Shown here: piece after piece, positions 25,937 through 35,039 of the stretch
Numbering within the stretch: the stretch's first letter is position 1
Layout: the number at the start of each line of letters is the position of its first letter
Assembly: GCF_022701295.1 (NCBI RefSeq)
Contig: NZ_CP033204.1
Coordinates: forward strand, 2,666,001 to 2,730,000
Direction of reading: 5' to 3'
From: Sphingopyxis sp. YF1
GTDB taxonomy: Bacteria; Pseudomonadota; Alphaproteobacteria; Sphingomonadales; Sphingomonadaceae
DNA length: 64,000 bases
Program-made: the position numbers and the translations under genes
Notes under the pieces: generated by a model
The model's input: the letters and a program-made list of their open reading frames with translations, nothing else
The model's database searches: none
What the model was told of the DNA's origin: nothing

Positions 25937-26710
25937 ATGGCGAAGAAGCATGGCAAGAGTAAACAGCGCGACGATTACGTCTACGGCATCGTTGACGCGC
26001 GTGAAACCGGCGAGATACACGTTCGTTATGACTCCCGAACCGGGAAAATCGAACTTGTAGGAGCAGAAGCCGGATCAACGAGGGTGGTGCGCAGCTACAA
26101 GCGTGACACTGGAAAGGAGGATAAGGTTGTCTCCTCAGTTCCACACGAACCCGGTGCACCTTTTGATCCCGACGATGCTCTGAAAAGCTTCGAGAACGTC
26201 GTTGCGATGGATACCAACAAGCGCACTATAGGGGGCAAACAATGTGCGGTTTGCTTTTCCTATTTTATCCCCGTGAAGCTTAGCGAGCATACTGGCGATA
26301 TCCCTTACAATCCGCTTGCAGCCTATTTTATCGTTGGCATCGAAGACGGCGTAAACCCCGAGCGGATCGGCTGGCATCTTACGCTCATGAACAACATTTC
26401 TCCTGCATATGATCCCAGCCGACATGGCAGGCTGGCTCTTGTGACCGACAGCGAGCTTGGGCTGCATAGCGATATCAACGCACGGAAAATTGGCTATTAC
26501 GGTGACCAATTGCTGCCTGAATGGGCGACGCTGGTATATGCCTCCGATCGAGAGACAGACACGCTTGGCGGCATGCTTCTGAAAGCCTGTCATAACGCCG
26601 CGACATCCGTGATCGAGGAAATGCGTAAGCGCGCGAACCCATTTGAAAAGATTGGAAACGGCGGGGTCGGCTTTGAAGGTTATAGCCAAGTCGTTTTTCA
26701 GACAGCTTAG
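25937..26710 (+). CDS. Unknown cargo protein, possible RNase H-like fold
   Basis: A 257-residue protein. After a basic, strand-rich N-terminus (VRYDSRTGKIELV), residues 85-235 run as ENVVAMDTNKRTIGG, then RLALVTDSELGLHSD, then TLVYASDRETDTLGG. Each has an acidic residue at the end of a strand. Three such strands in this order are compatible with a ribonuclease-H-like or Piwi-like nuclease fold, but this is an inference from spacing only. It is followed within 10 bp by a membrane-anchored protein gene; together they are the cargo of the IR-C element and a candidate two-gene defence unit. Confidence 0.6.
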   Translation: MAKKHGKSKQRDDYVYGIVDARETGEIHVRYDSRTGKIELVGAEAGSTRVVRSYKRDTGKEDKVVSSVPHEPGAPFDPDDALKSFENVVAMDTNKRTIGGKQCAVCFSYFIPVKLSEHTGDIPYNPLAAYFIVGIEDGVNPERIGWHLTLMNNISPAYDPSRHGRLALVTDSELGLHSDINARKIGYYGDQLLPEWATLVYASDRETDTLGGMLLKACHNAATSVIEEMRKRANPFEKIGNGGVGFEGYSQVVFQTA

Positions 26711-26720
26711 GCGAGCGGTA

Positions 26721-27260
26721 GTGGATACGAGAGACTGGATTACACTCGGGCTTGGCCTTTGCACCGTCCTGAGCAGTGGGATCACATCAGCGGTCGTCAC
26801 GTCATGGCTCAACCGGCGCAAGGACCAGCAACAGTTCATGCGCACAAAGGCAGAAACTCTCTATCTCGCCAGCGATGAATTTGGTCGAGCGCTGTCAATC
26901 TACAGCATACCCTTCTTCCCGCTTGTCAAAGGTGAGGCGACTTGGAGCCAAATGCGTGAGATGCAGGCCGGTTATTCGCAGAAGCGAGAGCATGGAGGTC
27001 ATGAGACAATGACGATGCTCGTCGAGATATATTTTCCAAGCGTCCGTCCCGCCCTTGCCAAAGTGCTCGATGCCCGTGGTAGTTTCAATCGGTTCGCGTC
27101 GGAGCTTGAGCAGGCCTATCGAGCGGATGGCGATCTTGATCGGCGCGCTTGGATGCCGCGCCTGAACAAGGAATGCGCAGACATCGACACTGCGGTTGCG
27201 GAGATGAAAACCGCGATCGTTGTTGCTGCGAGAACATATGCCGGTGTGAAGCAAGCGTAG
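26721..27260 (+). CDS. Membrane-anchored cargo protein
   Basis: A 179-residue protein with a GTG start 10 bp after the preceding stop, and a ggcgagcg segment upstream. A longer TTG start at 26643 would overlap the previous gene. One transmembrane helix lies at about residues 6-27 (WITLGLGLCTVLSSGITSAVV). A basic stop-transfer (NRRKDQQQF) and a long helical cytoplasmic domain follow. No family is recognised. The pairing of a soluble nuclease-like protein with a one-TM helical protein is common in abortive-infection designs, but the role here is unknown. Confidence 0.6.
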   Translation: MDTRDWITLGLGLCTVLSSGITSAVVTSWLNRRKDQQQFMRTKAETLYLASDEFGRALSIYSIPFFPLVKGEATWSQMREMQAGYSQKREHGGHETMTMLVEIYFPSVRPALAKVLDARGSFNRFASELEQAYRADGDLDRRAWMPRLNKECADIDTAVAEMKTAIVVAARTYAGVKQA

Positions 27261-27296
27261 GAGTGTCGCGCTCAGATCGTCGGGAAAGTTAGATTC

Positions 27297-28766
27297 TTAA
27301 GCCCCCCCCCCCCGTTGGCCTTGCGACATATCGGCACTTCCACGAGACGCGTCGGCCTCGTCTTGAATTGAAATAGCGCGAAGAAGCAGATGGCGGACAT
27401 CCACTTGATCGAACGTAAGCTTGCGCACGGCCTCATTGAGGGCTGCTACGCGATAGCCGCTGCCGTAGTTTTCATGGACAGCGGTTCGGGACGAGCCCGT
27501 TGTCCATCCGCCGAGCAGCAGGGAAATGCCATGATCGATGCGCGCGGCGCGTAACTCGTCCCTGAAGTTGTGGCGGAAAGAATGGAACGAGGTGCGGCTC
27601 CGCTGCGCACCGCAGGCACGGAGGAACTGGGTAAACCATTTGCTGAAGGCCACCGGTCTCGACCCGGTCGAGCCCGTTGCAATATCGTTGAACAACTTCT
27701 TTTCGCCTTTCTCCCGTTTCGCCTCGACGAAGCCGAGGAGACCGCAGCCTATGAGGGTGGGGTGGACCGGGATAAGCCGATCGCTGGCGGTGGTCTTCAA
27801 CTGCTTGTCGGTGGTCCCCACCAGTGACCGTAGGCTAACGACAATACATTCGACGCCATCAACTGCTCGGATATCGGTGGTATCAAGCTGGCAGATTTCG
27901 CCGAGCCGCGCACCCGAGAACAACGCGATCAGCGGCACCCAGAATCGCGCGTCGCGTGGTCGCTGGTCACCGACCTTGTTGTAACCACGTCCCCCATCGA
28001 CGCAGCCGCGATAGAGCGGCGCGTCGAAGATTGCATGAAGCTGCTCTCGCTCGAACGGCAGGCGCTTGTCGCGTTTGTTAATGGGATCAGGCAAGCGCAG
28101 CCCGCGAGCCGGGTTTCGAGCCAGCAGTTCCTCATTGACGGCCCAGTTTAGGAAGCTGCTCATGTTCGACATGAGGGAGTTGGCGTTTGCCGCGCTGATG
28201 ATCTTGATGTTGCCGCGCAAGCGTGCGCGCTCAGCCGCCTCGCGCGGCGAGAGTTTCGGGAAAAGTTTGCTCGCGTTAGCTGGAAGGAAGCGCAGCACAT
28301 CGAGCATCTCGCGGCAGTGCGCGCGCGAAATAGACGCGACGGGCACCGCCCCACCAATTAGCGAGATAGCGAGCTTTCGGCTCGTCTCATACGCCTTTCG
28401 CGTGTTTGCGGTCCACGCGCGTGTCGGATCGTTTATATAGTTACGATACGCCTCAGCGAGACTGAGCGAACTCTTGGGCTGAAGGATCGCGGCGGGCGAA
28501 GTCGTCGTGATCATGCGCGTGGCGGGATCATCCCTTGCCGGTCGAATGAGCGTTGTATCAACCGGTTGGCCAGCCATGGCGCGAGCATGCTCAATCTCCA
28601 TCTCGATCCGAGCCACGACTCCCGGCATTCGACGCAGAGCGACAGCGAGGCTGTCAGTTCGCAGCGAGCGCCAGATTTCCATCCGGTTCAGCAAGCAGCG
28701 AGCGTCAACCGGGACGGTGTGGCGATAGTAAAGTATTTGGCCTCTTCGAAGCAGACCACGAGGCAA
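27297..28766 (-). CDS. int: Tyrosine integrase 2
   Basis: A 489-residue recombinase starting MPRGLLRRGQILYYRHTVP, a DUF6538-like N-terminus. A SAM-like core-binding domain lies around residues 100-220. The catalytic domain has FSGARLGEICQL (Arg I), HSFRHNFRDEL (box II), LLGGWTT and the nucleophile region VHENYGSGY. The start lies 18 bp inside the right arm of IR-C, so the arm supplies its promoter and attachment site. The core it borders is the tRNA-Leu 3' end. A run of 12 C (G on the coding strand) lies in the last codons before the stop. Confidence 0.9.
   Translation of the reverse strand: MPRGLLRRGQILYYRHTVPVDARCLLNRMEIWRSLRTDSLAVALRRMPGVVARIEMEIEHARAMAGQPVDTTLIRPARDDPATRMITTTSPAAILQPKSSLSLAEAYRNYINDPTRAWTANTRKAYETSRKLAISLIGGAVPVASISRAHCREMLDVLRFLPANASKLFPKLSPREAAERARLRGNIKIISAANANSLMSNMSSFLNWAVNEELLARNPARGLRLPDPINKRDKRLPFEREQLHAIFDAPLYRGCVDGGRGYNKVGDQRPRDARFWVPLIALFSGARLGEICQLDTTDIRAVDGVECIVVSLRSLVGTTDKQLKTTASDRLIPVHPTLIGCGLLGFVEAKREKGEKKLFNDIATGSTGSRPVAFSKWFTQFLRACGAQRSRTSFHSFRHNFRDELRAARIDHGISLLLGGWTTGSSRTAVHENYGSGYRVAALNEAVRKLTFDQVDVRHLLLRAISIQDEADASRGSADMSQGQRGGGA
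27302..27313. repeat. 12-base poly-C tract at the integrase 2 stop
   Basis: Twelve C in a row on the plus strand encode the last Gly codons of the integrase. Slippage here would only change the extreme C-terminus. It is also a common place for sequencing length error. Confidence 0.9.
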
Positions 28767-28784
28767 TTTCCGTAGCAGCTTACC

Positions 28785-28949
28785 GTAGCAGTCACGGCGC
28801 TCGATAAGGACGTTTTTCCGCGACTTTCCGCCCGATGATTGGTCATTTTCCCGTAGCAGTTTGTCGTAGCAAACGCTCTCTGGGGACCGTCTTTCCGACG
28901 ATCCCCGTGCATTTTCAATGCTTTGAGAGTAGCTGGTGCCCAGAAGAGG
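28785..28949 (-). repeat. IR-C right arm (165 bp, perfect)
   Basis: Exact inverted copy of 25677-25841. It lies immediately upstream of the integrase 2 start. Its outer 17 bp are the attachment core 28933-28949. Confidence 0.95.
28933..28949 (-). repeat. Attachment core attL (tRNA-Leu 3' end)
   Basis: The 17-bp sequence ctggtgcccagaagagg is identical, in the same orientation, to 44674-44690 inside the tRNA-Leu gene. The bases on both sides differ. It is the displaced tRNA end at the left boundary of the 15.7-kb element, and also the outer end of IR-C. Confidence 0.85.
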
Positions 28950-29068
28950 CGTAAAAATTCTGTCTCAGGCAATGCCGAGGCATCCCTAACCACACTGTAA
29001 TTTTGCCGATTTGGCTTGTAAGGTGTTCGCGGTCGGTCGCCCACATTTGCCTGAAATCCCACCGATTT

Positions 29069-29112
29069 GTGGGAACGAATGTGGGAGCATTTTCGGCAGC
29101 CATTCCGTGGGA
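29069..29112 (+). repeat. Arm-type sites at the left element end
   Basis: Three gtggga motifs: two in gtgggaacgaatgtggga (29069-29086) and one at 29107. The right element end has the closely related gtgggaatcaatgtggga at 44600-44617. Shared short motifs at both ends of an integrase element are typical arm sites. Confidence 0.6.
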
Positions 29113-29148
29113 ACGGATGCCGAAGATTCCCTAAACGGGACTCGAACG

Positions 29149-30309
29149 ATGGCACTGACAACACTGAAAGTGAAGAACGCGAAACCGGGCCGTCATGTCG
29201 ATGGCCGTGGCCTTTGCCTGCTGGTCAAAGAGAGTGGCGCGGCGACCTGGGTGCTGCGTATGCAGCACAAGGGCAGGCGGAGGGATTACGGGCTTGGCTC
29301 TGCCTTGGACGTGTCCCTTGCCGAAGCCCGAGAGGCGGCGACGGCGCTGCGGAGCAAGGTCAGGGCTGGTGCTGATCCGGTGGCTGAGCGGCGCAAGGCC
29401 CGCAAAGTCATACCCAGCTTCGAAACGGCAGCGCGCGACTGCTACGACGCCTTGAAGGAGGGTTGGAAGAACCGCCGCTATGCGAACTGGATCTCCAGCT
29501 TCGAGAACCACGTATTCCCGCACATCGGCACCAAGCCGGTTGATCAGGTGGACAGCGCCTGTGTTGTCACCGTGCTGTCGCCAATCTGGCTGGAAATCCC
29601 GGAAACGGCGCGTCGCCTGTTACAGCGGATAGGCGCTGTTCTGGATTTCGCGCATATCAAAGGCTGGCGGGCAGAGGAGGCTTCCTTGCGTTCGGTGCGA
29701 AAGGGCCTTCCGCGCCAGACGGCGAAAGCGGTGCACCTTGAAGCAATGCCGTTTGCCGAGGTGCCCGCGCTGATGGCCCAATTGGCGGCAGCGTCACCTA
29801 CAACCGGCAGGGACGCACTGCGCTTCACGATCTACAACGCCGTGCGCTCGAACGAGACACGCTTCGCGGTATGGACCGAATTCGACCTCGATAAGGCGAC
29901 TTGGACAATCCCTGGCGAGCGCATGAAGGCGCGTGAAATTCATGTCGTGCCGCTGTCGCCGCCCGCCGTCGCGTTGCTGCGCAAGCGGTGGGATGAGCGG
30001 ACCAGCGACGACGGGCTGGTGTTCTCGGCAGATGGCGAAAAGCCGATCAGTGACATGACCATGACCAAATTGCTCCGCAACGAAGGGATCACCGGCGCAA
30101 CAGTTCACGGCTTCCGCTCATCATTCACGGACTGGGCAGCGGAGAAAACGGATTTCCCGAAGGAAGTTGCCGACAAGGCATTGGCGCACAAGCTGAGCAA
30201 TCAGGTCGAAGCCGCCTATCGCCGGACTGACTTTTTCGACAAGCGCCGCGATCTGATGGCGCTGTGGGCCGAATTCCTTGGGGCAAGTCCCTTCACAACT
30301 GAATCCTGA
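29149..30309 (+). CDS. int: Tyrosine integrase 3 (P4 type)
   Basis: A 386-residue integrase starting MALTTLKVKNAKPGRHVDG. The N-terminal DUF4102 domain runs to about residue 90 (GLCLLVKESGAATWVLRM; GLGSALDVSLAEARE). The catalytic domain has AVRSNETRFAVW (Arg I; the usual TGMR is altered), VHGFRSSFTDWAAE (box II), ALAHKLSNQVEAAYRRTD (box III and Tyr) and FFDKRR. It lies 200 bp inside the left core. It should catalyse integration at and excision from the tRNA-Leu 3' end. I chose the internal ATG because the upstream extension runs through the arm sites. Confidence 0.9.
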   Translation: MALTTLKVKNAKPGRHVDGRGLCLLVKESGAATWVLRMQHKGRRRDYGLGSALDVSLAEAREAATALRSKVRAGADPVAERRKARKVIPSFETAARDCYDALKEGWKNRRYANWISSFENHVFPHIGTKPVDQVDSACVVTVLSPIWLEIPETARRLLQRIGAVLDFAHIKGWRAEEASLRSVRKGLPRQTAKAVHLEAMPFAEVPALMAQLAAASPTTGRDALRFTIYNAVRSNETRFAVWTEFDLDKATWTIPGERMKAREIHVVPLSPPAVALLRKRWDERTSDDGLVFSADGEKPISDMTMTKLLRNEGITGATVHGFRSSFTDWAAEKTDFPKEVADKALAHKLSNQVEAAYRRTDFFDKRRDLMALWAEFLGASPFTTES

Positions 30310-30388
30310 AGCTGGTCATTCTCGGCTGTGGCAAATCGGCGGTTCGTTGCTTAAGGTTGGCGGCTCAGAAGGGTAGGTCAGTATCTAC

Positions 30389-32527
30389 ATGGTGAAGCAA
30401 CTCACAAGGACGGCAGTTCGGGTATATGGCGCGCTCTCTGCCCTGGGAAATGGCAACGGCAACGTCATGGAGAGCTTACTGCCCTTCTTTGTCCCAATAC
30501 TGCGGAAGCACGTAGGCGAAAAGCTGAACCCAAATGTTATTGCTGCGGAGGTCCGGGATACCTACAAGTGGAATTTCAACGCCGATCTAGTCGAGGCATT
30601 TGCGCCGCTGCTTGAAAGACAAGGGTATCTCGTTGCGGATATTCCAGGAAGGAACGACACAACTTACACCGTCGTCGCTGAAGACGATGGTTCCGATGAC
30701 GGAACTTCTGTCGGTGTCGAATTAAGAAATATTGCAATTCAATTCAAGGAATTTTCTGAATCATTATCCCCTTTGACAGCAATTCCAAGAGATATTGAGG
30801 AATTCGAAGATATACTGGTTGAATGGCTCCTGTATGTCGAGGCTTTCAGCGAGAAAAGTATCGAGTTCACTGTCGGATATAAGCCAGACGAGAATGGCAA
30901 GCTCGTTAAAAGGCTTGAAATACCAAGAAATACATCCCTACGCGATGAAGAGCAATTTTTATGCGCTCGATTTGTGCAGCACATGATCATGGAAGATCAG
31001 GGCGGTGCAGAAACATTAGCGCGAATCGCTTCAATTGGCTTGATAACTGAAGTTGTTCAAGACTTCATTAGCCCATCTACATCTGTAGATAAAACAAACT
31101 TGGCCGTCTATATCGACGCGCCTGTCGCCATGGAGCTTATCGGCGTTTCGGGTGCTGCGGCGAAAGATAACGTTGAGCCCATTATCAACGAGCTCATTCG
31201 CATGGGTGCTTCAGTCAGAATATTTGGGCAGAGTATCGAAGAGATTAAACAGAACCTGGGTGCGGTACTCAGAAATCCGCGGCCAACAGGGCCGACTGCA
31301 CAAGCAATGCTGCGGCGTGAGGTCCTGAAAGAATACGTCATTTCTGCTTCGCAAAATCCAGAAAATATACTGGAGAAATTTGGCGTCCGACCGACATACA
31401 GAACTCTCGAACAAACCCCGTCAGAACATAAGTTTTTTACGGAGACTGATAGGCAAAATCTTTATGGTAGACTTAGCTATGCTGAAAATTTTCATGCTCG
31501 GGACCATGATGCTGACATCACAACGCTAACCGTCCGCCAGCGGTCCGGCAGGACGTCTTCCGACCTGTTTCAATCGCATGCAGTCATATTAACCAGGAAC
31601 GGACTGCTAGCGCAAATTGTGCGAAAGCAATTTCAGGAAATGCAAAACGGGGCGACAAACCTTGTGCCCCCGATTGTTCACAGGCGGGCATTTGCCACTG
31701 CAATGTGGCTTCGCACCGGCATGGGGGCGGCTGATCTCAATATACCGAAGCGAATGCTTCTCGCAAATTGTGAGAGGGTGCTCGCGATAAGGCCTGGCGT
31801 CGTAGAGGCCGTGAAGCGCTTGACCGATGCCATGTCAGATGAGTCGAAGGCGCAGCAACTCGACTTGCTAATCTCGCAGGACCGGAGCGCTCAGGCACTC
31901 ATGGACAAGACCTTGGGCTTGGCCAACGTAGTGACCGAAGAGAATTTTCCCGCCTTGTGGCAAGAGATGCTTCATCCGCACCTTGAGGAAGAAAGAGAAA
32001 AGGGGAAAGCTGCCCTGGCTGCTGAGAAAGCCGCTGCGCGCAAGCATATTGAAGAAGAGCGGCGGAAGTTGCGCGATCTCAAAGAAATTAGCGATAATGA
32101 GAAAACAGATTTGATCGCAAAATTGGAGCTCGCTCGATCTGAAGATAAATCCGCTGTTGAGGGCTTGTGCGTCGAGGTAAGTACAAAAATCCGCAGGTGG
32201 GGGTCAATTAGATTAATACTCGGAGTTCTGATAGCAGTAGCATTCTCTGTTCCCTTGTTGCTCGAAACGACCCCGCTCGTGCGATGGGTTTCGTTTATTT
32301 TTGGCATAGCGATGGCATTTTTGACTGCTACTGGAGGTAGATTGGTGACGCTGGAGACAACCGCCTTCAAAGCGAATTCCATTCTCAATCGTGTCGCGCG
32401 TCAACGACAGCTAGATAACAAGGTCGCGCAGTTTGAAGTGACATGGGATGGTTCGCAATTTGCCGTGAGCGACCCACTGGAAGCCGCGTCAGCGACAGAA
32501 AGAACAAGTCTTTTTCCCGCTCAATAA
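30389..32527 (+). CDS. PIN-like nuclease domain protein with coiled coil and two TM helices
   Basis: A 712-residue protein. Around residues 238-405 acidic and polar residues fall in PIN-like order: LAVYIDAPVAMEL (Asp), GQSIEEIK (Glu), ARDHDADITTLTVR (Asp pair) and HAVILTRNGLL. A long charged coiled coil (about 530-600, EEEREKGKAALAAEKAAARK) precedes two hydrophobic helices at about 610-650. So it is a membrane-anchored putative nuclease. Parts of the gene (30.7-31.1 kb) are clearly more AT-rich than its neighbours, suggesting separate acquisition. It is monocistronic in the defence-rich element. An antiphage role is inferred. Confidence 0.65.
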   Translation: MVKQLTRTAVRVYGALSALGNGNGNVMESLLPFFVPILRKHVGEKLNPNVIAAEVRDTYKWNFNADLVEAFAPLLERQGYLVADIPGRNDTTYTVVAEDDGSDDGTSVGVELRNIAIQFKEFSESLSPLTAIPRDIEEFEDILVEWLLYVEAFSEKSIEFTVGYKPDENGKLVKRLEIPRNTSLRDEEQFLCARFVQHMIMEDQGGAETLARIASIGLITEVVQDFISPSTSVDKTNLAVYIDAPVAMELIGVSGAAAKDNVEPIINELIRMGASVRIFGQSIEEIKQNLGAVLRNPRPTGPTAQAMLRREVLKEYVISASQNPENILEKFGVRPTYRTLEQTPSEHKFFTETDRQNLYGRLSYAENFHARDHDADITTLTVRQRSGRTSSDLFQSHAVILTRNGLLAQIVRKQFQEMQNGATNLVPPIVHRRAFATAMWLRTGMGAADLNIPKRMLLANCERVLAIRPGVVEAVKRLTDAMSDESKAQQLDLLISQDRSAQALMDKTLGLANVVTEENFPALWQEMLHPHLEEEREKGKAALAAEKAAARKHIEEERRKLRDLKEISDNEKTDLIAKLELARSEDKSAVEGLCVEVSTKIRRWGSIRLILGVLIAVAFSVPLLLETTPLVRWVSFIFGIAMAFLTATGGRLVTLETTAFKANSILNRVARQRQLDNKVAQFEVTWDGSQFAVSDPLEAASATERTSLFPAQ

Positions 32528-32575
32528 TAGTTGGTGTTCCACGCATGCGCGAGACCTGCGGCTGTAGTTTGGCTC

Positions 32576-32770
32576 TCAGTCCAGAGAAACATTGCGCTCT
32601 ACGAGGTTTCTCAGGCTTGCCGTCGTGATTCTCGTTGATTTGCCCAGTTTCACGACGTCCACTTCACCAGCGGCAATCAGCTCGTAGAGCTTGGTGCGAC
32701 CGACGCCGATCATGCGCGCAGCGTCATTGACCTTCACGCAGATCGGCTCCACCGGCGGCGGCGCTTTCAC
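32576..32770 (-). CDS. Excisionase-like helix-turn-helix protein
   Basis: A 64-residue protein of the MerR/excisionase fold: VNDAARMIGVGRTKLYELIAAGEV and then VKLGKSTRITTASLRNLVER. Proteins of this type bend DNA at attachment sites or act as small regulators. Its start overlaps the AlpA-like stop as ATGA, so the two are one operon. Confidence 0.8.
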   Translation of the reverse strand: MKAPPPVEPICVKVNDAARMIGVGRTKLYELIAAGEVDVVKLGKSTRITTASLRNLVERNVSLD

Positions 32771-32973
32771 TGCGCCGCGCCGTCGTTTCGGTATGCCGCG
32801 GGATCATCGATCCAGCGATTGATGGCGGATTCCCTCCAGCCCACGCCATGGATGCTGATCTTCACCTGGGGCGGAAAAGTTCCCTCATCGATCTTGCGAT
32901 ACATGGTGGATCGCGAGAGCCCGGTCCGGGCGAGGACGGTCTTCAGGCGGATGATCTTGTCGGTGCTGGACAT
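32767..32973 (-). CDS. AlpA-family regulator
   Basis: A 68-residue protein with RLKTVLARTGLSRSTMYRKI and a GWRESAINRWIDD wing, the AlpA (PF05930) pattern. In P4-like elements AlpA controls integrase expression or excision. A ggaag site upstream favours the start at 32973 over 32988. It is co-transcribed with the excisionase-like gene and probably controls mobility of this element. Confidence 0.85.
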   Translation of the reverse strand: MSSTDKIIRLKTVLARTGLSRSTMYRKIDEGTFPPQVKISIHGVGWRESAINRWIDDPAAYRNDGAAQ

Positions 32974-33440
32974 GGGACTTGCTTCCATTCGTTGACGTTC
33001 ATTGGCTGCCCCTGACGCAAGAATTCATCGCGGAAATGCTTGGCGCAAGGCGATTTTCAGAGCCCCACCCCGACATCGCAAACGCGGATAGAATGACTGG
33101 AATAAGGATAGGCACGGCTACGGACGGATAGAGAATGTGGCGGACGGAAGCCCAGGCGTGCTCAGTGGGACAAAAATCTCACCATCTTTCCCGCTCCGAA
33201 GACCCGTCACCCCAGCGGTCACCGTAAGCGGCGGAGATTTGCGCCATGACTGGCGGGAGTTGCGCGCGAATCAGCCGCAAATGCGCAGCCTGTCGCCACC
33301 AGGTTTACCGATAGCCGGAAACGCAAAGCCAGCCTGCGGCTTCTGCCCATTTCATAAACCCGAGCTGCCCCCGCACACTCATTGGTTGCCCATGTGCCGC
33401 GTCCTCCGCTACCCATGGCCGACAAGGGGAATACGGTTCA
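32974..33440. other. Intergenic region upstream of hsdM
   Basis: About 467 bp between divergent genes. It should carry the promoters of the AlpA operon and of the restriction operon. A cggacgga motif occurs twice around 33123-33146. An open frame at 33137-33457 overlaps the hsdM start and looks spurious. Confidence 0.4.
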
Positions 33441-35039
33441 ATGGCATCGCAAAGTAATAGCGGCAGTGATCTTGGTTTCGAGGCAGAGCTGTTCAAGGCG
33501 GCGGACAAGCTGCGCGGCAATCTGGAGCCCTCGGAATACAAGCACGTCGCCCTTGGCCTGATCTTCCTCAAGTATATCTCCGAGGCGTTCGAGCATCATC
33601 GCGCCAAGCTGATGCAGGAAGAGTTCGCCGATCCGGAAGACCCGGAGGAATATCTCGCCTCCAACGTGTTCTGGGTGCCGCCGGAAGCCCGGTGGGAGCA
33701 TTTGCAGGCCAATGCCAAGCGCCCGCAGATCACCTTTACCGATGTGACCACCGGCAAGGAGCGCGTGGGCGACATCGGCAACCTGATCGACAACGCGATG
33801 GACTCCATCGAGCGCGCCAACTCGGCGGTGCTCAAGGATGTGTTGCCCAAGGAGTATGGCCGCCCGCAGCTCGACAAGACGATGCTGGGCGAGCTGATCG
33901 ACCTGTTTTCCAAGGTCGGAATGCACAGCCCGGACGGCAAATCGAAAGACCTGCTGGGCCGCGCCTATGAGTATTTCATCAGCCAGTTCGCGGGTGCGGA
34001 AGGGCGTCGCGGGGGCGAGTTCTTCACCCCCCGTTCCGTCGTTCAGACCATTGTGGAGATGCTGGAGCCGCACAATGGCCGGGTTTACGATCCGGCTTGC
34101 GGATCGGGCGGCATGTTCGTGCAGTCCGAGCGGTTTATCGAGAGCCACGAGGGCAAGCGCAGCGACATCGCCATCTATGGGCAGGAGCGCAACCACACCA
34201 CGTGGAAGCTCTGCAAGATGAACCTTGCCGTGCGCGGCATCGATGCGGACATCAAGTGGAACAACGAAGGCTCGTTCCTGAACGATGCCTTCCCCACGCT
34301 GAAGTTCGACTATGCGATGGCCAACCCGCCGTTCAACATTTCGGACTGGTGGCAGCCCCAGCTTGAAGGCGATGTCCGCTGGAAATACGGCACGCCGCCC
34401 GCAGGCAATGCCAACTTCGCCTGGCTACAGCACATCATCCACCACCTGGCCCCGCGCGGCACGGCTGGCGTGGTGCTGGCCAACGGATCGATGTCATCCC
34501 AGCAATCGGGCGAAGGCGAAATCCGCAAGGCCATGATCGAGGGCGACGTGGTGGATTGCATGGTCGCACTGCCCGGCCAGCTCTTCTATTCCACGCAGAT
34601 TCCCGCCTGCCTGTGGTTTCTGGCGCGGGACAAGAGCGCGAACGGCCACCGTGACCGGCGCGGCGAAATCCTGTTCATCGATGCCCGCAACCTTGGCCAC
34701 ATGGTGGACCGCACCCGGCGCGAGTTCTCGGAAAAGGACATCGAGACGATCACCGGCGCCTATCACCGCTGGCGGGCCAAGCCCGAGGCGGGACTGGGCG
34801 AATATCAGGACATCCCCGGTTTCTGCAAATCGGCAACGCTTGAGGAAGTGCGCAAACACGGCCATGTCCTCACGCCAGGGCGCTATGTCGGGGCGGAGGA
34901 TGCCGAGGACGACGGCGTGCCGTTCGCCGAACGCTTCGCCGCGCTGACCGCGACCCTGGAAGATCAATTCAACGAAAGTGACCGGCTGACCGCGCTGATC
35001 CGCAAGAAGCTGGCAATGGTGGTGCCCGATGCCGATTGA
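33441..35039 (+). CDS. hsdM: Type I restriction-modification methyltransferase HsdM
   Basis: A 532-residue N6-adenine methyltransferase. The N-terminal HsdM_N helices ([29 protein letters not shown]) are followed by the catalytic domain with [10 protein letters not shown] (SAM motif I, near 220) and [12 protein letters not shown] (motif IV NPPF, near 295). Length and order are standard. It works with two HsdM and one HsdS to methylate the host site. It overlaps hepT by 11 bases, the first of a chain of overlaps through hsdR. Confidence 0.95.
   Translation: MASQSNSGSDLGFEAELFKAADKLRGNLEPSEYKHVALGLIFLKYISEAFEHHRAKLMQEEFADPEDPEEYLASNVFWVPPEARWEHLQANAKRPQITFTDVTTGKERVGDIGNLIDNAMDSIERANSAVLKDVLPKEYGRPQLDKTMLGELIDLFSKVGMHSPDGKSKDLLGRAYEYFISQFAGAEGRRGGEFFTPRSVVQTIVEMLEPHNGRVYDPACGSGGMFVQSERFIESHEGKRSDIAIYGQERNHTTWKLCKMNLAVRGIDADIKWNNEGSFLNDAFPTLKFDYAMANPPFNISDWWQPQLEGDVRWKYGTPPAGNANFAWLQHIIHHLAPRGTAGVVLANGSMSSQQSGEGEIRKAMIEGDVVDCMVALPGQLFYSTQIPACLWFLARDKSANGHRDRRGEILFIDARNLGHMVDRTRREFSEKDIETITGAYHRWRAKPEAGLGEYQDIPGFCKSATLEEVRKHGHVLTPGRYVGAEDAEDDGVPFAERFAALTATLEDQFNESDRLTALIRKKLAMVVPDAD

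Larger units (their letters stand above)
25677..28949. mobile_element. IR-C element: integrase 2 plus two cargo genes
   Basis: A 3.3-kb unit with perfect 165-bp terminal inverted repeats whose outermost 17 bp match the tRNA-Leu 3' end. It contains two plus-strand genes of unknown function and a minus-strand tyrosine integrase reading away from the right arm. The design matches the IR-A module: attachment core outside, subterminal DNA inside, head-to-head. The right core doubles as the left attachment site of the 15.7-kb element beside it. Confidence 0.65.

Noticed and set aside
28688..29164. A 158-codon minus-strand frame across IR-C and the attL region
   Set aside because: It runs through repeat arm, attachment core and arm sites; no binding site and no domain.
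33137..33457. A 106-codon gene before hsdM
   Set aside because: Overlaps the hsdM start, has no binding site and a non-protein-like composition.
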